A DNA stretch of 64,000 nucleotides from Streptomyces roseus (GCF_001044425.1 NZ_LFML01000016.1:88057-152056), one strand, 5' to 3'. Positions 22,715 to 33,208 are shown, counted from the stretch's first letter. The notes: generated by a model not told the origin, from the sequence alone. A program made the numbers and translations.

Positions 22715-24889
22715 TCACCCGTCCCGGTGTGCGGGCCCCGTTCCGGCGCCCTCCGCGGCCACGGCCGCCCGAACCCGCTGCTCCTCGCGAGCGGAGCCAA
22801 CGTCCCGTTCCAGGGGTGTGCGGCTCACGGCCGTCGCGAGGTCCTCCAGGGCCCGCTTCTGCAGTTCCGCCTCGCGCCGCACCACCGGGTTCCGGTCCCC
22901 GTCAGCGCCCTCCCACGCGTGGAGCGTCTCCTCCACGCGCCCCCAGTCCGGGTTCCTGTGCTCGCGTACGTCGAGTGCCGCCTGCGCGGTGTCCGCCTCC
23001 AGGGCCGCGGCGAGCCGCTCCGCCTCGGGGGCGGAACGGCCGCCGGCCCGCGGGACATGGCTCTCCATGAGCATCGCCGCACGGTCGAACCGCGTGAGCG
23101 CCTCCTGTGCCTCCTGCGCCTCGCGCGATGTCAGGCCTCGGGGACGGACCGGTTCCTGCCTCGCCTGGTCGTAGGCTTCCTGCCAGGCGGCCCGTGCCTC
23201 CCTGCTGGCCAGCAGGGCCGTGCGCATGTCGGCGCGGTGTTCCCGGGTCGGTTCGGCGTAGCCGCGGAGCACCGCGGCCGCGTAGCGGCCGTCGGCGGCG
23301 AGCCAGTCCGCGAGCCGGCCCGGCAGCCGGGGGGTCTCCCATGCGGGGAACACCACGTACGCCAGCATCGCCAGGGACCCGCCGAGCAGGGTGAGCACCA
23401 CCCGCTCCGGGACCGTCTGCTCCCATGCCTGGCCGCCCATGCCGAGCAGGAAGACGACGTACGCGGCGGTGAAGCACTGGGAGTAGGCGTAGCCGGTGCG
23501 GATCAGCGTGTACGACAGGGCCGCCGAGACCACCGCCAGCGCGCCGGACACATGGGCGTCCGGGCCCAGGGCCTGCACGATCCCGGTGGCGAGCGCTACC
23601 CCCGCCAGGGTCCCGGCGAGCCGTCCCACCGCTCGCGCGTACGTCAGGTGGAAGTCGGGCCGCATCACCATCACCGAGGCCATGGGCGCCCAGTAGCCGT
23701 GGCCCACGGGCAGCCGGGAAGCGATGAGGTAGCCGAGCGTGGCGACGGCCACCAGGCGGACGGCGTGCCGGAACACGGGCGAGTCCCGGCGCAACTCATG
23801 GCGGACCGCTTCGACGACGACCGGGAGCAGTCGCAACATGGTCGGGCGCACCAGGAACTGGGCGCGCGCGGGGCCGGACGGCGCAGGGGCCTCGTCGGGC
23901 GCACCACCGCTGCGGGCGATCTCCAGCGCCTCGGCGAGCAGTTCCACGAGCCGTTCGGCGGCCTGCCGGGCGGGCCCCTCCAGCACCTCGTGCTCCTCGT
24001 CGATGCGCAGGACGTCCGCGCTCCCGGGCGGCACCTCGGCGGGAGTGCCGCGGCGGATCGAGCGGGCGGCCGCGTCCAGGACGTGGGCGGCCGCGTCGAG
24101 CAGTTCCCGAGCGCGGTCCCGCCCGGGTCCCTCCGCCGGGGCGCCGACGTCGGGGTCGGCGAGCGCGGCGAGGACCGGCAGAATGCGCTCGGCGAGGCCC
24201 CGCGGGCCGTGCAGGACCGCAGGGCGGGTGCGGGCCTGTGACGGCGTCACGGCGGCCGCGTCCCTGGCCGTCATCAAGGGAGCCGGGTCGAACGGGGCGA
24301 CCGGGTCGTGGCGCAGCCGGCGGGCGTGGTCCGCGACGGCGGCCAGGGCGTCGGCGAGCGCGTCGCGGTGCGCCCCCCAGCGGCGGATCGGGAACAGCAG
24401 GATGAGCAGGGCCTGCGCCACTCCGCCGAGCGCGATGACCCCGGCGTGTTCCAGGGCTCGCCCGACGCTCGTCGGCAGGGTGACGGTCACCAGCAGGCTG
24501 CCGACCGTCGTCGCCGCGACGATCCCGGCGGTCGACCCGAGGGCCCATGCCATTCCCGCGGCGAAGGCCCAGACGGCCAGCAGCGGGAGGAAGGTCACGA
24601 GTCGCCCCGCCGCCAGGTAGCCGACGAAGGTGCTGAAGGCCAGGCCCGCGCCCGCGCCGAGGGCGATCACCTTGCGGGGACGCCAGGTGCGCTGGAAGGT
24701 GGCCGCACCCGCGGAGTAGGCACCGAGGGCGGCGGAGGCGGCGTACGCGGGGGAAACCAGCCACAGCATCGGCCCGACCACGATGGCCACCCCGGCGGCC
24801 GTGCGGAGCGCGAGCAGGGGCTCCAGCCGCGTCTCCTCGATCGTGAGCCCGGAGCGCACGACCTCCCTGAGGGCCCGCAGCCAGCTCAT
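22715..24889 (-). CDS. FUSC family membrane protein (putative aromatic acid exporter)
   Basis: A 724-residue membrane protein. Two hydrophobic blocks (about residues 25-165 and 380-515) are separated by a long soluble stretch, and a charged helical C-terminal domain of about 200 residues follows. The second block starts with the FUSC-type sequence LVAVATLGYLIASRLPVGHG and WAPMASVMVMRPDF. Homologues such as AaeB/YccS export aromatic acids or affect envelope stress. It is the last gene of the leftward run starting at dnaK, 51 bases after the preceding membrane protein, and is closed by a strong terminator. Confidence 0.85.
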   Translation of the reverse strand: MSWLRALREVVRSGLTIEETRLEPLLALRTAAGVAIVVGPMLWLVSPAYAASAALGAYSAGAATFQRTWRPRKVIALGAGAGLAFSTFVGYLAAGRLVTFLPLLAVWAFAAGMAWALGSTAGIVAATTVGSLLVTVTLPTSVGRALEHAGVIALGGVAQALLILLFPIRRWGAHRDALADALAAVADHARRLRHDPVAPFDPAPLMTARDAAAVTPSQARTRPAVLHGPRGLAERILPVLAALADPDVGAPAEGPGRDRARELLDAAAHVLDAAARSIRRGTPAEVPPGSADVLRIDEEHEVLEGPARQAAERLVELLAEALEIARSGGAPDEAPAPSGPARAQFLVRPTMLRLLPVVVEAVRHELRRDSPVFRHAVRLVAVATLGYLIASRLPVGHGYWAPMASVMVMRPDFHLTYARAVGRLAGTLAGVALATGIVQALGPDAHVSGALAVVSAALSYTLIRTGYAYSQCFTAAYVVFLLGMGGQAWEQTVPERVVLTLLGGSLAMLAYVVFPAWETPRLPGRLADWLAADGRYAAAVLRGYAEPTREHRADMRTALLASREARAAWQEAYDQARQEPVRPRGLTSREAQEAQEALTRFDRAAMLMESHVPRAGGRSAPEAERLAAALEADTAQAALDVREHRNPDWGRVEETLHAWEGADGDRNPVVRREAELQKRALEDLATAVSRTPLERDVGSAREEQRVRAAVAAEGAGTGPAHRDG

Positions 24890-24940
24890 GGGTGCGCGCC
24901 TGGCCGGAGCGCCCTGCCGGGGCGCGTCGAGCGCTCCGCC

Positions 24941-26074
24941 TCACTTCGCGGGCTGGTCACCGGGGTCGTCCCGGAGCGTGTGGCGACGTTCCTGTTCGCG
25001 CTTGGAGTAGGCGGCTGCCCGGATCGCGTCGTCGCTCTCCAGGCCCGATCCCAGCGCGCCGCCCACGGTGGCGACCGAGGCGACGAACCAGGACAGCCTC
25101 ACGTACTCCGCGGCGTGCAGGGGGGTCCGAGTCACGGAAGCGAACGCCTCGCCGTTGAGGATGAACAGCGCCCACACCCAGTTGACGACCATCAGGCCCG
25201 CGTAGCAGACGAGTACCCCGATGCCCACGGTCAAGACCGTCGAGGCGTTGTAGAGCCGCGCCCGCTGCCTCGCCTCGGGCGAGCTCTCCGCCGACCGGTG
25301 CCACAGCTCCGCGTCCACGATAAGCCAGCCGATCATGAGCGCGACGGAGCCGACCGTGGCGATCACGAGGCGCGGCGCGCTCAGGGTCTCGGCCAGGGTC
25401 CAGACGGTGGAGTTCACGGTGGCGACCGCTCCCGTGGCGAGTGCGGCGGCCAGGGCTTTCGACAGGCCCGGCACCAGCCGCCAGGGCCGGTTGGCGCGGA
25501 CCATGCCGAGGAGCACCCGCACGTTGCCGCGCGCCCCGCTGACGACGTACCGGAGATCGGCGGTCTCCCGCTCGCCGATCGGGCCCCGGCGGACGGGCGC
25601 GAGACGACTGGCGAAGGGCCCCAGGTCGGCCCGGCTCCGCGGAGCTCCCCCGGCCCCGGCGCTCCGCGCGTCCGCCAGGCCGAGCACGGCTTCCTCCACG
25701 ACCCGTTGGGCCCTCGCCTGCAGGCGCAAGCCGCCCAGGGCGGGGAGGGACAGCAGCGCCAGGCCGTGTTCGTGGCTCAGATCCACGACGAGCTTGAGTC
25801 CGTTCGAGTGCAGCGGAAGGTCGGTGAGGGCCACGACGACGTCCCAGTCCTCCGCTCTTGCGCGGTCGATGATGCGGCGCATCAAGGTGGGCACGTCCTC
25901 CGTCGCCGCGGTGAAGGGCTCACTGACCACCTCGACCTCGAACCGTCGCCCCGGCCCTGACTTCTCGGCGAGCCGTGCGGGCAGCATCCGGGCCATGCGC
26001 TGCGCGATTTCCGTGGGCGCGTCCGGATCCGCCAGGAGAGCCACGACCGTCATGTCCTCGGGCGACATCCGCAT
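24941..26074 (-). CDS. conserved actinobacterial membrane protein
   Basis: A 377-residue protein with a soluble N-terminal domain (about 1-165; VVALLADPDAPTEIAQRMA, DWDVVVALTDLPLHSNG) and a membrane domain of about five helices between residues 205 and 345. The N-terminal part has an alternating beta-alpha pattern. Homologues in actinomycete genomes are sometimes labelled as tetrahydrofolate dehydrogenase, which the sequence does not support. ATG 26074 or 26053 may start it. It lies 11 bases after the flavoprotein gene, so it is in the same operon. Function unknown. Confidence 0.72.
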   Translation of the reverse strand: MRMSPEDMTVVALLADPDAPTEIAQRMARMLPARLAEKSGPGRRFEVEVVSEPFTAATEDVPTLMRRIIDRARAEDWDVVVALTDLPLHSNGLKLVVDLSHEHGLALLSLPALGGLRLQARAQRVVEEAVLGLADARSAGAGGAPRSRADLGPFASRLAPVRRGPIGERETADLRYVVSGARGNVRVLLGMVRANRPWRLVPGLSKALAAALATGAVATVNSTVWTLAETLSAPRLVIATVGSVALMIGWLIVDAELWHRSAESSPEARQRARLYNASTVLTVGIGVLVCYAGLMVVNWVWALFILNGEAFASVTRTPLHAAEYVRLSWFVASVATVGGALGSGLESDDAIRAAAYSKREQERRHTLRDDPGDQPAK

Positions 26075-26085
26075 GACCGGGCCCG

Positions 26086-27840
26086 TCAGCTCCGGGACAC
26101 GGGTCGGCCCGTCACCGGACGGGACCCCTCACGTCCGGCGGTGCGGACGAGGTTGCCCGTGTTCCCCCGGTGCTCGTGTACGAGGCGGATCGCGATGGCA
26201 CCCTCACCGGCTGCCGAGGCCACCCGTTTGACCGAGCCGCTCCTGACGTCGCCGGCGGCGAAGACTCCGGGAAGGGTGGTCTCCAGGAGCAGCGGACCAC
26301 GGCCGAGCGAGTCCCACCGGCTCGCGTCGGCCGCGGCGTGGGCGTCGGCGCCGGTGAGGACGAAGCCCTTCTCGTCCAGGGCCACCACGCCCCTGAGCCA
26401 GTCGGTGCGCGGCCGGGCTCCGATGAACACGAACAGGGCCGCCGCCCGCAGTTCCCGGCGCTCACCGCTCGCGCTGTCCTCCACCATCAGCGACTCCAGC
26501 TTCTGCTCCCCGCTGACTTCCCTGACCTCGGTACGGAGCAGCACCTCGATCTTCGGATGCCGTTCCACCTGGTCCACCAGGTAGCGCGACATGTCGGCGT
26601 TGAGGTCACCGCCCCGGACGAGGAGGTGGACCCTGGACGCGTGGTTCGCGAGGAACAGCGCCGCCTGCCCGGCGGAGTTCCCGCCGCCGACCACGGCGAC
26701 CGGATCCGCCTGGCAGAGACTGGCCTCGTGGACGGTCGCCGCGTAGTAGACGCTGATGCCCTCCAGCCGGTCGATGCCGGGCACCTCCAGCCGGCGGTAC
26801 CACACGCCCGAGGCGAGCACCACGGCGCCGGCCCGGGTCGTGGCCCCGTCCGTGAAGGTGACCAGGTACTCGCCGTCCTGCGGGGTGAGCCCGCTGACCT
26901 GGGCCGACACCATGAGCCGGGCGCCGAACTTGTGGGCCTGGAGCACGGCGCGTTCCATGAGTTCGCCACCGGAGATGCCCGAGGGGAAGCCGAGGTAGTT
27001 CTCGATGCGGGACGAGGTACCGGCCTGGCCTCCGGTGGCCACGGCCTCGACGGTGATCGTGCTGAGCCCGTCGGAGGCCCCGTACACGGCGGCGGCGAGC
27101 CCGGCGGGGCCCGCGCCCACCACCATCACGTCGCAGTGGTCCGCCTCCGGCGAGGGGGCGGGCAGCCCGATGAGCCGGGCGAGTTCGGCGTTGCTCGGGT
27201 TGCGCAGCACCCGCTCGCCCTTCCAGATGACCACCGGAGTGTCCTCGGGGCGGATGGCGAACCGGCGCAGGAGCGCCTCCGCCTCCTTGTCCTGCTCCAG
27301 GTCCACCCAGCGGTGGGGAAGCCGGTTGCGGGCGGCGAACTCACGCAGCCGCAGCGTGTCCGGCGAATAGCAGGAGCCCAGGATCCGGAAGCCGGCCCCG
27401 AGACCGATGAGCAGGTACCTGCGCCCCAGGTAGGCGCGGAGGATCAGGTCGCCGAGGACCGGATCGCGCCCGACCAGGGCGCGTTGCCGCTCCACCGGTA
27501 CGGCGAGGATCTCGCCGGCCTCGCGCACCACGGCGGTGTCGAACGCCGCCTCGCCCTCCAGCAGGGCGAGCTCACCCAGGAATCTGCCGGGTCCGTGCAC
27601 CGCCACCGTGCGCTCCTCGGGGCCGCCGTGATCCTGGACGATCTCGACGGTTCCGCTGAGGATCGCGAGGAACTCCCGGAACGGCTCGCCCTCGCGGTAC
27701 AGCACCTCGCCCGCGGTGGTCCCGCGCCGCTCTCCGTGCGCGGCCAGGACCTGGAGCTGCTCCGGTGTCAGGCGGGGGAACGCCCCGTGCAGGTCCGGTG
27801 TCTCGCGGACCGCACTCTGCTCGTGCTCGGCCGTGCTCAT
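26086..27840 (-). CDS. cyclic nucleotide-domain thioredoxin reductase-like flavoprotein
   Basis: A 584-residue three-part protein. Residues about 20-140 are a cNMP-binding (CAP-type) domain (GEVLYREGEPFREFLAILSG, GRFLGELALLEGEAAFD). Residues about 155-235 form a glutaredoxin-like domain (GSCYSPDTLRLREFAA, DTPVVIWKGERVLRNPS). Residues about 245-560 are a two-dinucleotide-fold reductase (VVGAGPAGLAAAVYG, GGGNSAGQAALFL, FAAGDVRSG). The CxxC redox pair of true thioredoxin reductase is missing: the site reads YYAATVHEASLC. Start ATG 27840 shares one base with the stop of the zinc-finger gene. A nucleotide-gated redox or sensor role is likely. Confidence 0.87.
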   Translation of the reverse strand: MSTAEHEQSAVRETPDLHGAFPRLTPEQLQVLAAHGERRGTTAGEVLYREGEPFREFLAILSGTVEIVQDHGGPEERTVAVHGPGRFLGELALLEGEAAFDTAVVREAGEILAVPVERQRALVGRDPVLGDLILRAYLGRRYLLIGLGAGFRILGSCYSPDTLRLREFAARNRLPHRWVDLEQDKEAEALLRRFAIRPEDTPVVIWKGERVLRNPSNAELARLIGLPAPSPEADHCDVMVVGAGPAGLAAAVYGASDGLSTITVEAVATGGQAGTSSRIENYLGFPSGISGGELMERAVLQAHKFGARLMVSAQVSGLTPQDGEYLVTFTDGATTRAGAVVLASGVWYRRLEVPGIDRLEGISVYYAATVHEASLCQADPVAVVGGGNSAGQAALFLANHASRVHLLVRGGDLNADMSRYLVDQVERHPKIEVLLRTEVREVSGEQKLESLMVEDSASGERRELRAAALFVFIGARPRTDWLRGVVALDEKGFVLTGADAHAAADASRWDSLGRGPLLLETTLPGVFAAGDVRSGSVKRVASAAGEGAIAIRLVHEHRGNTGNLVRTAGREGSRPVTGRPVSRS

Positions 27841-28103
27841 CAGACCACGGCCTCGTCGACGTAGCACCAGCGCCAGTCCTCTCCGGGCTCGAACGACTGC
27901 ACGATCGGGTGACCGATGCTGCCGGCGTGGCGCCTCGCGTGCTTGAGGGGCGAGGAGTCGCAGCAGCCGATGTGCCCGCAGGTGAGGCAGAGCCGCAGGT
28001 GCACCCACGGGGAACCCACCCTCAGGCACTCCTCGCACCCTTGCGGGGTCCGCGGTGTCACCGGGCGCACCATCGCCAGGTGCGGGTCGGGGGTCATGGC
28101 CAT
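27840..28103 (-). CDS. UBP-type zinc finger protein
   Basis: An 87-residue protein made almost wholly of a UBP/ZnF-type zinc finger: CEECLRVGSPWVHLRLCLTC, GHIGCCDSSPLKHARRH and GHPIVQSFEPGEDWRWCY. The Cys/His spacing matches that of eukaryotic ubiquitin C-terminus-binding fingers. Bacterial versions are common in actinobacteria beside this flavoprotein type, with unknown ligand. AGGAGAG precedes the ATG. Overlaps the flavoprotein gene by one base. Confidence 0.88.
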   Translation of the reverse strand: MAMTPDPHLAMVRPVTPRTPQGCEECLRVGSPWVHLRLCLTCGHIGCCDSSPLKHARRHAGSIGHPIVQSFEPGEDWRWCYVDEAVV

Positions 28104-28224
28104 GAGAACTCTCCTTGCGTGGCGGGGACCGCTCCGCCGCGGCCCGCGCCGGTCTCCTCGTCCGTCGGCGCAGCCGCGTCGGGGCCGGGTCGGTGGGTGA
28201 CCGGCGGTGGCCGGCCCATCGTGT

Positions 28225-28683
28225 TCAGCCTCCCCCGGCGGTCTGCCGGCCCGCCATCGCCTGCTCGACCCAGGAGCGCAGGACGTGCGCGGGCGCCGCT
28301 CCGGCCTGTCGGGCGACCGTCTCGCCCCGGTCCAGGACGAGCAGGGTCGGCACCGCCTGTACCTCGAACCGCCCGCTGAGCCGCGGGTTCTGGTCCACGT
28401 CGACCTTGACGAGCTTGATCCGTCCGGCCAGGTCGCGGGCGACCTGTTCGAGAGCGGGGCTGACCATGCGGCAGGGGCCGCACCAGGTGGCCCAGAGGTC
28501 GACGACGACGGGCTGGGTGGCGCGTTCCGCGATCTCGGCGAAGTCGTCGTCGCCCGCGTCGACGATCCAGGGCAGGGCCTGCTTGCAGTGGCCGCACTTG
28601 GGACGCCCCTCGGCGGCCACGGGGATCCGGTTGGCGCGCCCGCAGTTCGGGCAGGTCACCGTCGTCATCCGGGTGGTGTTCAC
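28225..28683 (-). CDS. thioredoxin with N-terminal zinc ribbon (Trx2 type)
   Basis: A 152-residue thioredoxin that reduces protein disulfides. Residues about 10-35 hold a zinc ribbon ([22 protein letters not shown]) as in E. coli TrxC. The thioredoxin domain carries the active site [14 protein letters not shown] and the cis-proline loop [15 protein letters not shown]. The GTG start overlaps the clpB stop by four bases (GTGA). TrxC-type zinc ribbons can release zinc and respond to oxidation, which fits its place behind a chaperone set. Confidence 0.92.
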   Translation of the reverse strand: MNTTRMTTVTCPNCGRANRIPVAAEGRPKCGHCKQALPWIVDAGDDDFAEIAERATQPVVVDLWATWCGPCRMVSPALEQVARDLAGRIKLVKVDVDQNPRLSGRFEVQAVPTLLVLDRGETVARQAGAAPAHVLRSWVEQAMAGRQTAGGG

Positions 28684-31319
28684 GCCGCCCTCGCTTCCCG
28701 GGCGTCCTCCGGCTGGTCGTAGACGACGGCCAGCTCTCCGTGTTCGGCGTCGACGCGGATGGTCGCGCCGTCCTGGACGTCGCCGCGCAGCAGGGCGCGC
28801 CCGACCAGTGTCTCGACCTCGTGGGAGATGTAGCGCCGCAGCGGCCGCGCCCCGTATACCGGGTCGTAGCCCTCATGTGCGATCAACTCAAGTGCTGCCG
28901 ACGTGAGTTCGACGGTGATGCGGCGTTCCGCGAGCCGCCGCCGCAGTTCGTCGAACTGCAGCTCCACGATCCGCTCGATCTGCCGCTCGCCGAGCGGCTT
29001 GAACAGCACGATGTCGTCGACGCGGTTGAGGAACTCCGGCCGGAAGTGCCCGCGCAGCTCGCCCATGACCAGCGCCCGGGCCTCCGGCTTGATCTCCCCC
29101 TCGGCGGTGGCTCCGTCGAGGAGGTGCTCGGAGCCGATGTTGGACGTCATGATGATCACGGTGTTGCGGAAGTCCACCGTGCGGCCCTGGGCATCGGTGA
29201 TGCGCCCGTCGTCGAGGACCTGCAGCAGGGTGTTGAAGACATCGGTGTGCGCCTTCTCGATCTCGTCGAACAGCACGACCGAGTACGGCTTGCGGCGCAC
29301 GGCCTCGGTGAGCTGGCCGCCCTCCTCGTAGCCGACGTATCCGGGAGGTGCGCCCATGAGCCGGCTGACGGTGTGCCGCTCCTGGTACTCGCTCATGTCG
29401 AGGCGGACCATGTTCTCCTCGGAGTCGAACAGGGCCCGGGCGAGGGTCTTGGCCAGCTCGGTCTTGCCGACGCCGGTGGGACCGAGGAAGACGAACGAGC
29501 CGATGGGGCGGCGAGGGTCGCGGATGCCGGAGCGGGCGCGGATGATGGCGTCGGCCACCAGCTTGACGGCCTCGTCCTGGCCGACGACGCGCTCGCGCAG
29601 GATCTCGTCGAGGCGCAGCAGCTTCTCGCGTTCGCCCTCCTGGAGGCGGGTGACGGGGATGCCGGTCCAGGCGGCGACGATCTCGGCGATCTCCTCCTCG
29701 GTGACGACCTCGCGCAGCAGCCGGTTACCGCCTTGTTTGGAGGCCAGTTGCTCCTCCTCCGCGGCGAGCCGGCGCTCCAGGTCCCGCAGGCGGCCGTAGC
29801 GCAGTTCGGCGGCGCGGTTGAGGTCGTAGGCGCGTTCGGCCTCCTCGGCGTCGTGGCGGACCTGCTCCAGTTCCTGGCGCAGTTCCTGCACGCGGCGGAT
29901 GGCCTGCCGTTCGGCCTCCCACTGGGCCTGTTTGGCGTCGGCCTCGCCGCGCAGGTCGGCCAGTTCCTTGCGCAGTTCCTCCAGGCGGGCCTTGCTGGCG
30001 GGGTCGCTCTCCTTGGACAGGGCGGCTTCCTCGATCTCCAGGCGGGTCACGCGACGGGTGATCTCGTCGAGTTCGGCGGGCATCGAGTCGATCTCGGTAC
30101 GCAGCCGGGCGCAGGCCTCGTCGACGAGGTCGATGGCCTTGTCGGGCAGGAACCGGTCGGTGATGTAGCGGTGGCTGAGGGTGGCCGCGGAAACCAGGGA
30201 GGTGTCCTGGATCTTCACGCCGTGGAAGACCTCCAGGCGTTCGCGCAGTCCGCGCAGGATCGAGATGGTGTCCTCGACGCTCGGCTCGTCGACCACGACC
30301 TGCTGGAAGCGGCGTTCGAGGGCGGCGTCCTTCTCGATGTACTTGCGGTACTCGTCCAGGGTGGTGGCGCCGATCATGTGCAGTTCGCCGCGCGCGAGCA
30401 TCGGCTTGAGCATGTTGCCCGCGTCCATGGCCCCTTCGGCGGCGCCCGCCCCCACGACGGTGTGCAGTTCGTCGACGAAGAGCAGGATCTGCCCCTGGGC
30501 GGCCTTGACCTCGCTGAGGACGGCCTTCAGGCGTTCCTCGAACTCACCGCGGTACTTGGCGCCGGCGACCAAGGAGCCCATGTCGAGGGCGAAGACGACC
30601 TTGTCACGCAGTCCTTCGGGCACGTCCCCGCGGACGATGCGCTGGGCGAGACCCTCGACGATGGCGGTCTTGCCGACGCCGGGGTCGCCGATCAGGACGG
30701 GGTTGTTCTTGGACTTTCGGCTGAGGATCTGGGTGACGCGGCGGATCTCGGCGTCCCGGCCGATGACCGGGTCGAGCCGCCCGGACTTGGCCTCGGCGAC
30801 CAGGTCGCGGCCGTACTTCTCCAGGGCCTCGTAGGCCACCTCGGGGTTGGCGGAGGTCACGCGCTGGTTGCCGCGGACCTGGGTGAGCGCGCCGAGGAAG
30901 GAGTCCCGCGTGACGCCGTGCTCCTTGAGCAGGCGTCCGGCGGTGGTCGCCGAGCCCTCCTCGGCCAGGGCCAGGAGCAGGTGTTCCGTGGACACGTACT
31001 CGTCCTTGAGGCGTTTGGCCTCCCGTTCCGCCTCGTCCAGCAGCCGGGACAGGCGCTGGGTGACGAAGACCTGGCCGGGCGCCGCGCCCGGGCCGGTCAC
31101 CTTGGGCCGGCGGGAGAGCTCCCCGCGTACGGCCGCGCGCAGCCCCTCCGGCTCGGTGCCCGACCGCTGCAGCAGCCGCGGGATCAGCCCCTCCTCCTGG
31201 TCGAGGAGGGCGAGCAGCAGATGTTCGCCGTCGACCTCGGTGTGGCCAAGGCGGCCGGCGATGCTCTGGGCTTCCTGCAGGGCTTCCTGTGACTTCTGGG
31301 TCAGGCGGTTCATGTCCAT
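28680..31319 (-). CDS. clpB: ATP-dependent disaggregase ClpB
   Basis: An 879-residue hexameric AAA+ disaggregase working with DnaK to recover aggregated proteins. Order: N-domain (1-145), NBD1 with Walker [10 protein letters not shown] and Walker [10 protein letters not shown], coiled-coil M-domain (about 410-525, rich in Glu/Arg), NBD2 with [14 protein letters not shown] and [11 protein letters not shown], and the C-terminal domain with [10 protein letters not shown]. Two ATGs compete: 31319 (GAGGAG 12 bases upstream) and 31313 (ATGA overlap with cbpM). The M-domain marks ClpB rather than ClpC. It is full length. Confidence 0.97.
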   Translation of the reverse strand: MDMNRLTQKSQEALQEAQSIAGRLGHTEVDGEHLLLALLDQEEGLIPRLLQRSGTEPEGLRAAVRGELSRRPKVTGPGAAPGQVFVTQRLSRLLDEAEREAKRLKDEYVSTEHLLLALAEEGSATTAGRLLKEHGVTRDSFLGALTQVRGNQRVTSANPEVAYEALEKYGRDLVAEAKSGRLDPVIGRDAEIRRVTQILSRKSKNNPVLIGDPGVGKTAIVEGLAQRIVRGDVPEGLRDKVVFALDMGSLVAGAKYRGEFEERLKAVLSEVKAAQGQILLFVDELHTVVGAGAAEGAMDAGNMLKPMLARGELHMIGATTLDEYRKYIEKDAALERRFQQVVVDEPSVEDTISILRGLRERLEVFHGVKIQDTSLVSAATLSHRYITDRFLPDKAIDLVDEACARLRTEIDSMPAELDEITRRVTRLEIEEAALSKESDPASKARLEELRKELADLRGEADAKQAQWEAERQAIRRVQELRQELEQVRHDAEEAERAYDLNRAAELRYGRLRDLERRLAAEEEQLASKQGGNRLLREVVTEEEIAEIVAAWTGIPVTRLQEGEREKLLRLDEILRERVVGQDEAVKLVADAIIRARSGIRDPRRPIGSFVFLGPTGVGKTELAKTLARALFDSEENMVRLDMSEYQERHTVSRLMGAPPGYVGYEEGGQLTEAVRRKPYSVVLFDEIEKAHTDVFNTLLQVLDDGRITDAQGRTVDFRNTVIIMTSNIGSEHLLDGATAEGEIKPEARALVMGELRGHFRPEFLNRVDDIVLFKPLGERQIERIVELQFDELRRRLAERRITVELTSAALELIAHEGYDPVYGARPLRRYISHEVETLVGRALLRGDVQDGATIRVDAEHGELAVVYDQPEDAREARAA

Positions 31320-31678
31320 GGTGGTAGATCACTCCTCACGCCTGCGCGCCGCAGCGCGGCTTCGAGCAAGCTGATGCGGTCGAGCAGGTCGAGCACCAGA
31401 GCGAGGGACGCGTAGTTCAGGCACAGCCCGATGCGCAACCGCTGGACGCGGGCCAGGGCGGCCGGGGCCGCGGGGGCGAACACCAGCCGACCGGAGGCGT
31501 CACGAGCGGCGTCCACCAGTCCGAGGGCGACGAACCGACGGATCAGGTCGGGATGGAGGCCCGAGCGGCGGGCCACGGTGTCCAGGGAGAGCCCGGGCAC
31601 GGGCACGATCGCGTACTGCACGCCCACCTCGGTCGTGCGGGTGTCGGACGGGCGGCCCTCGGCCGGTCGGTCGGTCAT
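31310..31678 (-). CDS. cbpM: chaperone modulator CbpM (MerR-like)
   Basis: A 122-residue protein with an N-terminal MerR-like helix-turn-helix ([31 protein letters not shown]) and a C-terminal helical part ([36 protein letters not shown]). In E. coli CbpM binds the J-domain of CbpA and blocks its work with DnaK; homologues elsewhere resemble HspR. It overlaps the dnaJ-like stop by one base and the clpB start by ten, so all are co-translated. A DNA-binding autoregulator is an alternative role. Confidence 0.82.
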   Translation of the reverse strand: MTDRPAEGRPSDTRTTEVGVQYAIVPVPGLSLDTVARRSGLHPDLIRRFVALGLVDAARDASGRLVFAPAAPAALARVQRLRIGLCLNYASLALVLDLLDRISLLEAALRRAGVRSDLPPWT

Positions 31679-32607
31679 CAGGTCCTCCGGGGGTCGAAGG
31701 AGGAGACAGCGGCGAGTTCTTCCATCAGCTCGCGCTCCCGGTCGGTCAGGCGGGGCGGCACCATGATCCGCAGCTCCGCGTACAGGTCTCCGTTCACGCC
31801 GCGCGGGCCCGGCATGCCCTCGCCGCGCAGCCGCAGGCGCCGCCCGCTGGAGGATCCGGCGGGCACGGTCACCTTGGCCGTGGCACCGCTCGGCGTGCGC
31901 ACCGGCACGGTCGCGCCCAGCGCCGCCTCCCACGGTGTGACCGGCAGCTTCACGTGGACGTTCCGGCCTTCGAGGCGGAACTCGGGGTGCGGCTGGATCC
32001 GCACCCGCAGGTACAGGTCCCCGGCGGGGGCGTCCTCGCCGCTTCCGCGCCCGCCCTCACCGGCCAGCCGGATGCGCTGGCCGTCGGTGGTGCCGGGCGG
32101 GACGTCGACCTGGTAGCGCCGCTGCCCGCCGGGCCCGGCCAGGGTGACCGTACGACGGCCGCCCCGGTACGCCTCCTCGACGGTGAGCGGCAGCTCGGCC
32201 TCCTGGTCGGCGCCGGGCACGCGGGTCCGCCCGGCGCCGCCGAACAGCGAGCCGAACAGGTCCTCGACGTCGACCCCCTCGCCCCCGAAGCCCGACGTGG
32301 AGTACCGCACGCGGGGACCGCCGCCGCCGGGCCACCCGGAGCCGCCGCCGGCGCCCGCGGCGACCCGCTCCTCCCAGTCCTCCGGGATCTGGCGGAAGTC
32401 CTCGCCGAAGCGGTCGTACCGGGCTCGCTGCTCCGGGTCGGACAGGACGCTGAAGGCCTCGTTGACCTCCTTGAACCGGTCCTCCGCCTGCGGGTCCTTG
32501 TTGACGTCCGGGTGGTACCTGCGGGCCAGGGCGCGATAGGCCCGCTGGATCTCGTCCCGGTCGGCGGTGCGCGGAACGCCGAGCACCTCGTAGAAGTCGC
32601 GTGCCAT
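31678..32607 (-). CDS. cbpA: CbpA-like DnaJ co-chaperone
   Basis: A 309-residue type II J-protein. The J-domain (1-70) has [20 protein letters not shown] with the essential HPD. A G/F-rich linker with [20 protein letters not shown] follows, then the two C-terminal substrate-binding domains (about 135-300; [42 protein letters not shown]). The CxxCxGxG zinc-finger repeats of DnaJ are absent, which marks CbpA/DnaJ2. It activates DnaK ATPase. It lies six bases after grpE. Confidence 0.93.
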   Translation of the reverse strand: MARDFYEVLGVPRTADRDEIQRAYRALARRYHPDVNKDPQAEDRFKEVNEAFSVLSDPEQRARYDRFGEDFRQIPEDWEERVAAGAGGGSGWPGGGGPRVRYSTSGFGGEGVDVEDLFGSLFGGAGRTRVPGADQEAELPLTVEEAYRGGRRTVTLAGPGGQRRYQVDVPPGTTDGQRIRLAGEGGRGSGEDAPAGDLYLRVRIQPHPEFRLEGRNVHVKLPVTPWEAALGATVPVRTPSGATAKVTVPAGSSSGRRLRLRGEGMPGPRGVNGDLYAELRIMVPPRLTDRERELMEELAAVSSFDPRRT

Positions 32608-32613
32608 GGACGC

Positions 32614-33207
32614 TCACTCCCGCTTCGCGACGGTCACGGCGGCGGGCCGCAGCTGCCCCTCGGCGTCCCCGTAACCGGGTCGCACGACCTGGACCACGGT
32701 GTTCGGTTCGGCGTCGGGATCCTGGACCACCGCGACCACCTCGTGCCGGGCCGGGTCGAACGGCACGCCCGTCTCCGCGTGGCGCGGATAGCCCAGCCGC
32801 TCCAGGACGTCGACGGCCTGGTCGCGCACGGCGCGGACGCCTTCGACGATCGCACCGGGGTCGGCCCCGGCGTGGCTCAGGGCCAGTTCCAGGTTGTCGA
32901 TGACGGGCAGGAAGGCCGCAGCCGTCCGGGCACGTTCGGCCGCGGCCACCCGCTCCAGCTCCCTGACATGGCGTTTGCGCAGGTTGTCGGCGTCGGCCAG
33001 GGCGCGCCGCCAGCGGTCCTCGGCCTCGCGCAGCGCGGCCGCGTACTCGTCCTCGGGGGCTGCGGTGCCGGTCGCGGCGTCCGGCCCCGGCTCCGCTTCC
33101 ACCGTCGGCGGCCCGGGTTGCGCGAGGTCCCCGAACGGCGGCTGTACGGCGCCTTCCGGCGTCGGGTCGGGCTCTCGGTCCCGGGGCGGTATGGGCATGG
33201 CCGCCAC
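32614..33207 (-). CDS. grpE: nucleotide exchange factor GrpE
   Basis: A 197-residue GrpE, exchanging ADP for ATP on DnaK. The first 50 residues are proline-rich and disordered. A coiled coil follows (AALREAEDRWRRALADADNL, RKRHVRELERVAAAERAR), then the beta domain (FDPARHEVVAVV, NTVVQVVRPGY). The family signature FLPVIDNLELAL is intact. Starts at GTG 33207 (AAGGG upstream) or ATG 33198 (GAGGTGG upstream). It begins within two bases of the dnaK stop. Confidence 0.93.
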   Translation of the reverse strand: MAAMPIPPRDREPDPTPEGAVQPPFGDLAQPGPPTVEAEPGPDAATGTAAPEDEYAAALREAEDRWRRALADADNLRKRHVRELERVAAAERARTAAAFLPVIDNLELALSHAGADPGAIVEGVRAVRDQAVDVLERLGYPRHAETGVPFDPARHEVVAVVQDPDAEPNTVVQVVRPGYGDAEGQLRPAAVTVAKRE

Positions 33208-33208
33208 C

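Noticed and set aside
28740..31292. 850-residue open frame antisense to clpB
   Set aside because: It mirrors the third-position GC pattern of clpB, is rich in repeated Val/Leu/Asp/Gly translations and lacks family motifs; clpB on the other strand is certain.
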